A DNA stretch of 10,962 bases from JBLMZW01 sp050259035 (GTDB taxonomy: Bacteria > Bacillota > Syntrophomonadia > Syntrophomonadales > DTU052), in NCBI GenBank assembly GCA_050259035.1, contig JBLMZW010000237.1, positions 1 through 10,962 on the forward strand, written 5' to 3'. The position numbers were made by a program, and so were the translations under genes. Below, in pieces: positions 1 to 6,260 of this stretch; position 1 is the first letter of the stretch, and each line of letters starts with the position of its first letter. Under the pieces are notes generated by a model. That model saw only the letters and a list, made by a program, of their open reading frames with translations. It was not told where the DNA came from and did not search any database.

Positions 1-265
1 GACTGGTCAGATTCAGGCCGGGGCAATAGCCGCTCGTTCCTGGTCTCCTCGCCAACAACACCAGCGGCTTGTTTCGCCGGCGGCGGGCAACCTGCCAACA
101 CTACATCCGTGTAGTAGTGGCAGGTAGTGCAACATCCAGTTGCCCTAACCCACCGCTGGAAGTCGGTCTCAACTGCGCCGGGTGTTGTAGCGTCTCGTCG
201 AATGTCACTCGTCGGCTATCTACCCCAGTCCTTGACTTGGCGAATGCTTGCGTCCCCTATTAAGC
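1..265 (+). ncRNA. Candidate large structured RNA (possible HEARO/omega-RNA type)
   Basis: There is no convincing gene here, but the sequence has many nested complementary segments: 1-6 with 225-230, 26-31 with 214-219, 55-62 with 181-188, 61-67 with 152-158 (competes at two bases with the previous one), 85-91 with 139-145, 92-97 with 118-123, and 100-105 with 110-115 closing a TCCG tetraloop. A pairing of 77-82 with 176-181 would cross 61-67/152-158, as in a pseudoknot. The 3' part carries CCCCAGTCC (223-231), GCGAATGC and AAGCC, which I recall as resembling motifs near the 3' end of IscB/IsrB omega-RNAs (HEARO). No IscB/IsrB/TnpB-like gene is visible in the window. A G.T pair in the small 3' hairpin GCGA-ATGC-TTGC weakly favours the plus strand; the strand is not settled and the 5' end may lie outside the window. 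Seen: the pairings. Inferred: that this is an RNA, and its family. Confidence 0.42.
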
Positions 266-283
266 CGTCGTATTCTCAGTTGT

Positions 284-544
284 TTACAGGCCGCGGAATT
301 GCCAGTCTTTCGTGACCGGCAATTTGACTATCTTTTCGACCAGCACCCCGGTATCTTTTATAATGGCCTCGACCTCCTGCAAATCCTCCGCTTCCACAAT
401 CAAGGATATGCCGCAGGAGGACCTGGCAGCTCGCGGGGTAGGGGCAATAGTGTTCTTAATGCCCTTTTGCTTTAATTCCCGGTTAAGACGCAGACCCTCG
501 TTATGGTTGGGAAAAAGAATATAGTAACGGTAGTCTGTTTCCAT
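284..544 (-). CDS. DUF3343 protein (putative Se/S carrier-like), partner of the reductase
   Basis: An 86-residue protein of the DUF3343 family, described as a putative selenium/sulfur-carrier-like domain. The N-terminal YYILFPNHNEGLRLNRELK segment (a beta strand followed by a helix that handles sequential small-protein ligands in this fold) and the central PRAARSSCGISL segment with its single conserved cysteine (Cys44) are characteristic. Family members sit beside 2-hydroxyacyl-CoA dehydratase-type or sulfur-metabolism genes, where a role in sulfur or electron handling is guessed but not proven. It starts 8 bases after the reductase stop codon; the GGAAG at the end of that gene can serve as ribosome site, so the two are almost surely co-transcribed and perhaps translationally coupled. 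Family assignment is fairly safe; biochemical function is unknown. Confidence 0.85.
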   Translation of the reverse strand: METDYRYYILFPNHNEGLRLNRELKQKGIKNTIAPTPRAARSSCGISLIVEAEDLQEVEAIIKDTGVLVEKIVKLPVTKDWQFRGL

Positions 545-552
545 AGTACGAC

Positions 553-1827
553 CTACTTCCGCAGCATTTCCAGATAGGCCTCCACTCTGGTTCTCAACTG
601 CTCGTAATCCTGTTCGCTGTAATCGGTCTCAATATGCATAACCGGGATATTCTGAGCAGCTAAAGCCTGTTTAACCAAATGGCTTTCGGTGGAGTAGAGG
701 TTGCAAAACTGGAGATTTACGTCTATGATACCGTCAACCTTGTACTCCTCGGCCAATCTGATGATGTCTTCTACACGGCCCGGGTTAGGGGTGAAACAGG
801 CGCAATTAGTTTTCATATAGCGCTCCGCCAGGGCCCTGACCTGACCCTCCAGATCAGTCGCGCTTTCATCAACCAGGTGTTCGAAATAACGGGTACCGGT
901 ACATGACTCTTCCACCACCACCGATGCTCCGGCCGTTTCAATAATATGATGCAGTTTCCAGTTCGGTATGGCCATGGGAGTCCCGCTGACCATGATCCGC
1001 AGGGCATCCTCGGGGAATACCCCCTCCTTGTTGCTTATTCGCTTTTCCAACTCTTCAGCCAGCTGATTGCCCATCTGAGCACAGCGAGCCGGATCATCGT
1101 AGAAAGCGATCTGGGTTACCAATAAGGCATCCTTACCGCTTATGGGCAACGGTGAGGCTTTGCGGGCGTTAGACAAACGCTGTAGGGCCCTGCGTTTGTT
1201 GTTAATAAGCTTTATGCTTTCCCCTAATTTCTCAGGGGTCACTTTATTCCCGGTCATTTTTTCCACGACATCAATAAAACTCATTATCTCATCGGCAAAA
1301 GAAGCAATGTCTTTCTCTCGCTTCATCTGCGGGACATCAATTACATGGAGCGGTACCTCGTTGGCCAGTATCTCCCATGCCTTCTTTTTGCCATCACAGG
1401 TGGTCTCGCCCACATACATATCGGCTATTTGGAAGAATGGGCAGGTTTTATCCAGCCTGGCTCCCACTGAAGCCTTAATCAAGGGGCAGGTATTGGCGGG
1501 CAGTACTTTTTCGCCCCCGGACACCCAGAATTGTGATCCTCCGCATAATCCGGCCGCAATTCCACCTGCGGCGAAAACAACTTCGTCCGGAACGTAAACA
1601 CAGAAGGTACCGAATACCTTGCCGCCCTGTTTCTGATGTTCAATCAGTTCCGATGGCCTAACACCGTGGATTTCAGAAACCACAAAATCATAGAAATCCA
1701 TACCCTGAGGGCGGTTTTTTTGGGAGAGATAGATTCCCCCGAACGCGTCAGGCAGCACTTCACATAAGAGATCATGTTTTTCCAGGTCCATCCCCAGATC
1801 GGTCCACATTTGACGATAATCAGCCAC
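553..1827 (-). CDS. yjiM: Double-cubane-cluster-type anaerobic reductase (2-hydroxyacyl-CoA dehydratase superfamily)
   Basis: A 424-residue cytoplasmic iron-sulfur protein of the HgdB/BcrC-type superfamily. Typical segments are FCVYVPDEVVFAAGG (Cys76), ANTCPLIKAS (Cys114), GETTCDGKKK (Cys144), EESCTGTRY (Cys309), NCACFTPNPGR (Cys342, Cys344) and DVNLQFCNLY (Cys375). These resemble the double-cubane-cluster proteins, where cysteines from both halves of one chain hold an [8Fe-9S] cluster, rather than the two-subunit dehydratases; the single-gene form and C-terminal length agree. Known relatives receive low-potential electrons from an ATP-dependent ASKHA activator; no such gene is visible here. 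The substrate is unknown. The start is GTG, six bases after a strong AGGAGGA ribosome site (1834-1840). DUF3343 follows at 8 bases. A true dehydratase subunit is the less likely alternative. Confidence 0.85.
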   Translation of the reverse strand: MADYRQMWTDLGMDLEKHDLLCEVLPDAFGGIYLSQKNRPQGMDFYDFVVSEIHGVRPSELIEHQKQGGKVFGTFCVYVPDEVVFAAGGIAAGLCGGSQFWVSGGEKVLPANTCPLIKASVGARLDKTCPFFQIADMYVGETTCDGKKKAWEILANEVPLHVIDVPQMKREKDIASFADEIMSFIDVVEKMTGNKVTPEKLGESIKLINNKRRALQRLSNARKASPLPISGKDALLVTQIAFYDDPARCAQMGNQLAEELEKRISNKEGVFPEDALRIMVSGTPMAIPNWKLHHIIETAGASVVVEESCTGTRYFEHLVDESATDLEGQVRALAERYMKTNCACFTPNPGRVEDIIRLAEEYKVDGIIDVNLQFCNLYSTESHLVKQALAAQNIPVMHIETDYSEQDYEQLRTRVEAYLEMLRK

Positions 1828-2091
1828 TATGAATCCTCCTCTCGATATATATCCACATTCTCCTAATACATTGGTCCAATAGGCCGCAGCTACTTGCCTC
1901 TAACAATAATAATTCCGTATTAAACTTACTCTAAAGACAGCTATACTTTATCACTTTTATTTTTATATTAAAAATAAAAATAAGTTATAGTTTGCAAGTT
2001 GCTTGAATGGCTGGAATCCAAGGAAATTAGCTGACATAGGACTAGATTCTGGTGGTGGGGGTATAGGTTGGTGGAAGTCTAATAGGGGAAA
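1828..2091. other. Intergenic leader of the reductase operon
   Basis: About 260 bases lie between the metA terminator and the reductase start. The stretch 1905-2000 is very AT-rich and is the likely promoter zone for the minus-strand reductase/DUF3343 operon, but I cannot pick a clear -35/-10 pair. The transcribed leader would contain a short ATTGG-A-CCAAT inverted repeat near 1870. I see no riboswitch, T-box or small gene here. Confidence 0.5.
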
Positions 2092-2116
2092 AGGCGGCCT
2101 GTCAGAAAAGCCGCCT
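2086..2116 (-). terminator. Rho-independent terminator of metA
   Basis: AGGCGGC (2092-2098 on the plus strand) and GCCGCCT (2110-2116) form a 7-bp GC-rich stem with an 11-base loop. Read on the minus strand, the stem begins directly after the metA TAG stop and is followed by TTT then C residues, so the T tract is short. Position and strength fit termination of metA before the reductase operon. Confidence 0.7.
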
Positions 2117-3034
2117 CTATTTCAGTTCATCCAGATCGTATGGTGTCTCCTGATATACATGGTAATTCAGCCAATTGGTGAACAACAGGTTAGCATGACT
2201 CCGCCACTTGACCATAGGGGGCTCCATGGGATCATCGTTGGGGAAATAATTCCGGGGAACATCAATCTTCAGCCCCTTACTAACATCACGGTCGTATTCC
2301 GACTTTAGGGACAAGGCATCATATTCCGAATGACCGGTGACAAAAATAAGGCGTCCATCTTTGGAAGAAACAATATAGACCCCGGCTTCCGCAGATTCCG
2401 AGAGTATTTCTAGATCCTCGATTCCTTCAATATCCTCCCGCCTGATTTCACAGTGACGGGAGTGGGGCACGAAAAATTCATCGTCAAAGCCCCGCAAAAG
2501 GGGGATATTTCTACGGTTGCAGGTATGGGCGAAAACCCCAAACAACTTCTTTTCCAAAACGTATTTAGGCACTCCGTAATGATGGTATAAGCCTGCAAAA
2601 GCCCCCACGCAAATGTGCAGGGTGGAGAAAACATGGTGCCGGGTCCAATCCATGATCTCCTGGAGTTCCTCCCAGTAATTGACCTCCTCGTATTCCAACT
2701 GCTCCACCGGGGCCCCGGTGATAATCACCCCATCAAACTTTTGCTTTCTGATATCCGAAAAGGTGTTATAGAAATTGGATAGGTGTTCCGCTGGGGTATT
2801 CTTGCTGGTATGGTTCTCCGGCCGCAGAAGAACTATCTCCAACTGCAGAGGGGTGTTGCTGAGCAAACGCAATAATTGGGTCTCGGTTACGTTCTTTACC
2901 GGCATCAGGTTCAATATTGCGAGCCGCAGCGGGCGGATATCCTGGGTAAAAGCGCGTTTCTCCCCCATTACGAAAATGTTTTCGTTATTTAATACCTCAG
3001 TTGCGGGCAAAGCATCAGGTATTTTAATCGGCAT
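2117..3034 (-). CDS. metA: Homoserine O-acetyltransferase (MetA/HTS family)
   Basis: A 305-residue cytoplasmic enzyme that acylates L-homoserine, the first committed step of methionine synthesis. It is full length for the MetA family and shows the nucleophile in LHICVGAFAGL (Cys142) and the His235/Glu237 pair in VTGHSEYD. Residue 111 in TGAPVEQLE is Glu; in characterised MetA proteins Glu111 goes with acetyl-CoA and Gly with succinyl-CoA, so acetyl transfer is predicted despite the common name homoserine O-succinyltransferase. Odd feature: residues beside the nucleophile, usually CWGAQAG, read CVGAFAG, so Trp and Gln are replaced by Val and Phe. The ATG start has an AAAGGAG site nearby. It appears to be a single-gene transcript with its own terminator. 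No SAM or T-box riboswitch is visible upstream. Confidence 0.95.
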   Translation of the reverse strand: MPIKIPDALPATEVLNNENIFVMGEKRAFTQDIRPLRLAILNLMPVKNVTETQLLRLLSNTPLQLEIVLLRPENHTSKNTPAEHLSNFYNTFSDIRKQKFDGVIITGAPVEQLEYEEVNYWEELQEIMDWTRHHVFSTLHICVGAFAGLYHHYGVPKYVLEKKLFGVFAHTCNRRNIPLLRGFDDEFFVPHSRHCEIRREDIEGIEDLEILSESAEAGVYIVSSKDGRLIFVTGHSEYDALSLKSEYDRDVSKGLKIDVPRNYFPNDDPMEPPMVKWRSHANLLFTNWLNYHVYQETPYDLDELK

Positions 3035-3082
3035 TGTTTTTCTCCTTTAGTCTTGGTCTTCTGGGACAGTGCCATTGAAGGC

Positions 3083-3223
3083 ATTCCTATTCTTACTATT
3101 CCTATTAATTTGGTAGTAATATAATGCAAAAAAATGAGGTCACTAAATCCCCCAGATGCTATTTATCTTTGCCATTAAACGATAAACCATGCCCAACACT
3201 ATCCCGACTAAATTAATAGGAAT
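3083..3223. promoter_or_regulatory. Inverted repeat and triple ATTCCTATT motif upstream of metA
   Basis: ATTCCTATT occurs at 3083-3091 and 3098-3106 and inverted at 3215-3223. The second and third copies are the ends of a longer inverted repeat: 3098-3114 against 3207-3223, 16 of 17 bases complementary with one G.T pair. The arms are about 92 bases apart, within the divergent region between metA and the surface-protein gene, about 50 bases from the metA start. This could be an operator for a dimeric regulator, possibly with looping, the ends of a small 125-bp miniature element, or an RNA stem in the metA leader. I see no target-site duplication. Confidence 0.5.
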
Positions 3224-3437
3224 AATATTATATTAGTATAGATTAGTCCTCACAGCAAGACATTAGTTTTGGACCAGAGTTAGAGGCCAGAAGCCTTAAG
3301 CACCCCGTTTACTGCATTCCACAGTAATTTCCATTCAGGAAAAGTAAAATTAAATACAGAAGGTAAATAAAATAATATAGAGAAGATAATACCTAACACC
3401 GCTGGTATATACTACATATATGCCGAAAATAGGAAAG
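3224..3437. other. Intergenic, upstream of the surface-protein gene
   Basis: This AT-rich stretch should contain the promoter of the plus-strand surface-protein gene. Several TATA-like words occur (for example around 3227-3240 and 3403-3420), but none has a convincing -35 partner. No small gene, riboswitch or repeat was recognised. Confidence 0.4.
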
Positions 3438-3448
3438 AAGGAGACGTT

Positions 3449-4990
3449 TTGAGAGCTATAAGTTGGAAAGTGGGAATTGCGGCACTGATCATGGTATTCA
3501 TGCTTACCTCTGTTATCAGCCTGACCTGGCTGGTACAGCCGGTCTATGCCGCTGATAATAAAGACATCTCGGCCAGTTTTACTGACAGCAACTTTAAACA
3601 GGCGGTATGGGAATGGCTTGGCCGTACTGGTGATCCTGGAACGTTCACCAAACAAGATTTGATAAACAATATGGAGCCGAAGAACTATCAACTTGATTTA
3701 TCGGGTAAACAAATCGGAGGTCTGGCGGGTTTAGAAAACTTTGAAGGGATGGATCTAAAAACCCTCTACTGCTATGGTAACCAACTTACCAGCCTGCCTA
3801 AACTACCCATCAGCCTGGAGACTTTGAGTTGTGAGCAAAACCAACTAACTAGCCTGTCTAAACTACCCAGCAGTCTGGAGATATTGTCGTGCGGTGGTAA
3901 CCAACTTACCAGCCTGCCTAAACTGCCCAGCAGCCTGGAGACTTTGCGCTGTGAGCAAAACCAACTTACCAGCCTGCCTGACCTACCAGGCAACTTAACT
4001 CGTTTTAAATGTGAATGTAACTACATTAATGTTTTTAGCAGTGATCTGGCTGCCCAAATTAATAACATACCCGAAAAGACAACCACCCCCCAGTATAGAT
4101 TTAATTGTATAGGACCTCTGACAGTGGGAAATACCCCGGTGCAGATTAGCAGTCTTAAGAGACAACAAACCGGCGACGGAACTTATTGGGGTAAAGATGA
4201 GAGTATCACGGAATTGGGGAAGTTTAGATTCTCCAGTTCGGATAAAAAGGTCGCCAAGGTCGATAAAAGCGGGTTAATAACTGCATGTGGGGGAGGAACC
4301 TGTAAGATCTATGCCCTGTATAACGGAGTAGATTCCGAGTATGCCAGGGCCGAAATACCGGTAACTGTCCCCTGGAATCTGAGCGTTACGCTAAATGCTC
4401 CGGCTGATGTGGTCGCAGGTACCAAAATATCGGTAACCGCTGTTGTAACTAATGAGGGCGGTGCGATGACCCCTCCCAATATGGTTGAGTTTCAATTGGG
4501 GGATCAAAAGTTAACCAAGAAACTCAGCAAACTAAAACCGGGCAAGAGTAAAACATTTAAGGTTAAAATGAGTGTCCCGGATACTACTGGCGTATTCGGG
4601 TTGACGGCAAAACTGGTATCTTCCGCGGGGGACGAAGTCCCGAACAATAACCAGGCTCAGTGCCGCGTAGCCGTATACCAGCCGGATTTAAGGATTAATA
4701 AGGAGAACCATACGGACGACGGGTCGAACGTTACCGTGAATTTAGAAATCGCCAATTTAACCATTGCTCCTGCCGGAAAATTCGTAGTACGCATTTATGG
4801 GGATGAGAACCAGATCCTGGCAGAGAAGAAGGTATCCGGTCTGAAACAGGGTACCATGATTCTGACCATAATATTTAAAACCCCGGATGGCTTTGCCGGA
4901 GGATCCGCTAAAGCAATTATCGATGTGTATAATCAGGTTGAAGAGGGAGATGAGGGAAACAACGAATTTCTATTCGACTTTGCTCCCTAG
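3449..4990 (+). CDS. Secreted leucine-rich-repeat protein with Ig-like and CARDB-like domains
   Basis: A 513-residue exported protein of unknown partner. The start is TTG, five bases after AAGGAG (3438-3443). Residues 1-34 form a signal peptide: short basic start, long hydrophobic stretch, and a VYA-AD cleavage site. Residues about 103-195 are 20-residue leucine-rich repeats of the form LTSLPKLPSSLETLxCxxNQ, with a cysteine at the same place in each (108, 128, 148, 168, 188). Residues about 225-307 look like a bacterial Ig-like (BIG_2) segment (KVAKVDKSGLITA). Two CARDB-like beta domains follow, about 310-410 and 411-511, the latter ending in EEGDEGNNEF. There is no LPXTG motif, transmembrane tail or S-layer domain, so it may be released or held non-covalently. 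A role in adhesion or protein binding is an inference. Confidence 0.88.
   Translation: MRAISWKVGIAALIMVFMLTSVISLTWLVQPVYAADNKDISASFTDSNFKQAVWEWLGRTGDPGTFTKQDLINNMEPKNYQLDLSGKQIGGLAGLENFEGMDLKTLYCYGNQLTSLPKLPISLETLSCEQNQLTSLSKLPSSLEILSCGGNQLTSLPKLPSSLETLRCEQNQLTSLPDLPGNLTRFKCECNYINVFSSDLAAQINNIPEKTTTPQYRFNCIGPLTVGNTPVQISSLKRQQTGDGTYWGKDESITELGKFRFSSSDKKVAKVDKSGLITACGGGTCKIYALYNGVDSEYARAEIPVTVPWNLSVTLNAPADVVAGTKISVTAVVTNEGGAMTPPNMVEFQLGDQKLTKKLSKLKPGKSKTFKVKMSVPDTTGVFGLTAKLVSSAGDEVPNNNQAQCRVAVYQPDLRINKENHTDDGSNVTVNLEIANLTIAPAGKFVVRIYGDENQILAEKKVSGLKQGTMILTIIFKTPDGFAGGSAKAIIDVYNQVEEGDEGNNEFLFDFAP
3771..4010 (+). repeat. 60-bp tandem coding repeats (leucine-rich repeats)
   Basis: Four adjacent 60-bp units (3781, 3841, 3901, 3961 as starts, the last diverging after about 40 bases) begin CCAACTNACYAGCCTG and encode the 20-residue leucine-rich repeats. 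The units at 3781 and 3901 are most alike, including the ending GTGAGCAAAA, while the one at 3841 and the preceding partial end in GGTAA. This alternation points to duplication of a 120-bp double unit. Close DNA identity, not only protein identity, indicates recent expansion. Confidence 0.9.
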
Positions 4991-5003
4991 ATGAAGCGGG
5001 AGC

Positions 5004-5036
5004 CGGGATTGAGAACATGTCTCTGACTCAATCTCG
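5004..5036 (+). terminator. Hairpin after the surface-protein gene
   Basis: CGGGATTGAG (5004-5013) pairs with CTCAATCTCG (5027-5036), 10 pairs with one G.T, beginning 14 bases after the stop codon. No T tract follows, so it may be a weak terminator or a 3'-end stabilising stem. Confidence 0.45.
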
Positions 5037-5083
5037 CGTCCTATTGTCATAAAAGATCCGGGAATACCAGCTTTATAGCATGC

Positions 5084-5119
5084 CAACAGCCAGTCGGAGT
5101 TAGTTCCAACTGGCTGTTG
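5084..5119. terminator. Strong hairpin between convergent genes
   Basis: CAACAGCCAGT (5084-5094) and ACTGGCTGTTG (5109-5119) form a perfect 11-bp stem, with a further possible GGA/TCC pairing in the loop. TTT follows on the plus strand and the T tract is poor. It lies between the convergent surface-protein and toxin genes and is the best terminator candidate for the former; it might act in both directions. Confidence 0.55.
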
Positions 5120-5120
5120 T

Positions 5121-5355
5121 TTGGGAACGCCGCTTTGTATAAGTTAAACGTGGGGAACTCTTGCGTTTTACTTTTCACGTCTCACCTTTTACTTTTCGCC
5201 CCAAATACCAGCCAGGCCATGATTGGCAGCCAGGCGGGAGCCCGGCGAACCCGGTAAGCCGTATAAGATAAAAGTAGAATGTGCGGTCTCATATGTGTTG
5301 CCTCTTACGTCTAACGTCCCATTTTTCAACGGGAAACGAAAATTTGCCCCAATTC
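5121..5355. repeat. Dispersed repeat, copy A (decayed, about 1.6 units)
   Basis: The stretch begins GGGAACGCCG, then shows GTTAAACGTGGGGAACTC, TTGCGTTTTACTTTTCACG and CCCCAAATACCAGCC, followed by a GC-rich part (GCCAGGCGGGAGCCCGGCG, AACCCGGTAAGC) and a second, more degenerate AT-rich part (TCTTACGTCTAACGTCC). Each word has a counterpart in the same order in 6811-7105. No protein is plausible here. It is a non-coding interspersed repeat with alternating GC-hairpin and TTAAACGT-type modules; its mobility mechanism is unknown. Confidence 0.75.
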
Positions 5356-5386
5356 ACAAACCCTTATCGTTGGAAAAGGAATGGAA

Positions 5387-5773
5387 TCAGCATATTAAAT
5401 CGCGGAATACTCGCTCCAACTCCGACTTATCGAGGTTTCCCGTTGCGGTCTCCAATACAGCCAGATACAGAATCCCGTTTTCATCAATAATGGTTATGCC
5501 ATTTAATTCGAGGAAAACTAAACCCGAGGCGAGGGCAGTTCTTTTATTACCATCAAAAAACGGGTGGTTCTGGCAGATATGAAAGACATAAGTCACAGCC
5601 ATCTCGAAAAGGTCTTTGTATAAATAGTTTCCATCAAAAGTCATTGCGGGTGCTGCTACGGCGGAGCCGAGCAATCCGTAATCTCTTACCCCCAAATGAC
5701 CTCCATACCGTTCAATTTGGTCCTTATGGATCTCAACTACCTCGGCCAGGGTTAAAAACCTTGGATTTACCAT
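5387..5773 (-). CDS. doc: Doc/Fic-family toxin of a type II toxin-antitoxin pair
   Basis: A 128-residue death-on-curing protein. The Fic/Doc active-site loop reads HPFFDGNKRTAL (His70, Phe72, Asp74, Asn76, Lys77, Arg78), and the upstream GVRDYGLLGSAVAAP segment is typical of the family. Doc of phage P1 phosphorylates EF-Tu and so stops translation; the NKR ending is Doc-like, while the Gly before Asn is shared with AMP-transferring Fic proteins, so the exact reaction is open. I chose the ATG at 5771-5773, one base after the antitoxin TAA and with GGGTGA upstream, because the length then equals that of ordinary Doc proteins. An ATG at 5806 would add 11 residues and overlap the antitoxin by 32 bases. 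The active site appears intact. Confidence 0.9.
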   Translation of the reverse strand: MVNPRFLTLAEVVEIHKDQIERYGGHLGVRDYGLLGSAVAAPAMTFDGNYLYKDLFEMAVTYVFHICQNHPFFDGNKRTALASGLVFLELNGITIIDENGILYLAVLETATGNLDKSELERVFRDLIC

Positions 5774-5774
5774 G

Positions 5775-6002
5775 TTATTCACCCAGTTTACGCAGGGTTT
5801 CCCCATGAAGAGTATTTACTTTCTCCAGGGCTGAACGAAACTTCTCTTCACTGGCTTCTTCCGGAAGTGGAGAAATGATAAGGCTTTTCCCGTCAGTGGA
5901 AAGCTTTAAAGGGGTAGTCATTGTTATGCCCAGCAGTTCTAAAATCGCCTTATCGATTATGAGTGCCGCACTATTGCCGTGGGCTGTTAATGTCTTAACC
6001 AT
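5775..6002 (-). CDS. AbrB/MazE-type antitoxin of the Doc toxin
   Basis: A 75-residue protein with an N-terminal swapped-hairpin AbrB/MazE DNA-binding domain (residues 1 to about 48; MVKTLTAHGNSAALIIDKAI and the following LLGI-TPLKLSTDGKSLIISP) and a charged C-terminal tail, probably the part that wraps the toxin. P1 Doc is paired with Phd, but AbrB-type partners with this HGNSxAL start are common for chromosomal Doc proteins. ATG start eight bases after GGAGG (6011-6015). The toxin start is one base beyond its stop, the usual antitoxin-first order that favours coupled translation. It probably represses its own promoter, where a palindrome overlaps the -10 box. Confidence 0.9.
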   Translation of the reverse strand: MVKTLTAHGNSAALIIDKAILELLGITMTTPLKLSTDGKSLIISPLPEEASEEKFRSALEKVNTLHGETLRKLGE

Positions 6003-6026
6003 ACTAATACCTCCCGGGTATCATAT

Positions 6027-6064
6027 TGTATATACATTGTAACACCTCTATAAACTGATGTAAA
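6027..6064 (-). promoter_or_regulatory. Promoter and palindromic operator of the toxin-antitoxin operon
   Basis: On the minus strand TTTACA (6064-6059), a 17-base spacer and TACAAT (6041-6036) make a good sigma-A-type promoter, placing the transcript start near 6029. The perfect palindrome TGTATATACA (6027-6036) overlaps the end of the -10 box and the start site, where a bound antitoxin dimer would block transcription. The promoter match is seen in the sequence; its use as the AbrB-antitoxin site is inferred. Confidence 0.6.
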
Positions 6065-6244
6065 TATCTGGTATCATAGAATGACGAGGCTGATCTTAGG
6101 TTAATAAAGAAACATTATATGAAGAATACGACATTCTGTTGTCTTTGGTCAGGGATATACTAAGATCACAGTCAAACAACCGCACTTACTAACATACATT
6201 GTTTAAAACTTGTCACTAATTTCCCACTTATCACGCCTTTCATC

Positions 6245-6253
6245 GAGAGGAGG
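6245..6253 (+). promoter_or_regulatory. Ribosome binding site fixing the YbjN-like start
   Basis: GAGAGGAGG lies seven bases before the ATG at 6261. The ATG at 6210, in the same frame, has no such site, so 6261 is the start. Confidence 0.85.
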
Positions 6254-6260
6254 TTTATTT

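Noticed and set aside
1..265. Group II intron end
   Set aside because: I see no domain V hairpin or GUGYG-type 5' boundary, and no reverse transcriptase or maturase gene.
69..315. Short overlapping plus-strand frames (64 and 62 codons) at the left edge
   Set aside because: Their composition is unlike a folded protein (Arg/Cys/Ser/Pro-rich), they lack ribosome sites, and the DNA is better explained by nested stems.
1142..1597. 151-codon open frame on the plus strand inside the reductase gene
   Set aside because: It is an antisense shadow of a well-supported gene, with no ribosome site or recognisable protein features.
3040..3300. SAM riboswitch or methionine T-box before metA
   Set aside because: Neither strand shows the SAM-I core or the T-box AGGGTGGNACCGCG sequence.
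3350..3691. 113-codon minus-strand frame over the start of the surface-protein gene
   Set aside because: It is antisense to the signal-peptide region, has no good ribosome site, and its translation has no family features.
3771..4010. CRISPR-like periodic repeats
   Set aside because: The 60-bp periodicity has no unique spacers, stays in frame, and encodes leucine-rich repeats of a secreted protein.
6138..6165. Promoter for the YbjN-like gene (TTGTCT with TAAGAT)
   Set aside because: The spacing of 16 bases is acceptable but the -10 is poor and nearby alternatives are as good, so no promoter was called.
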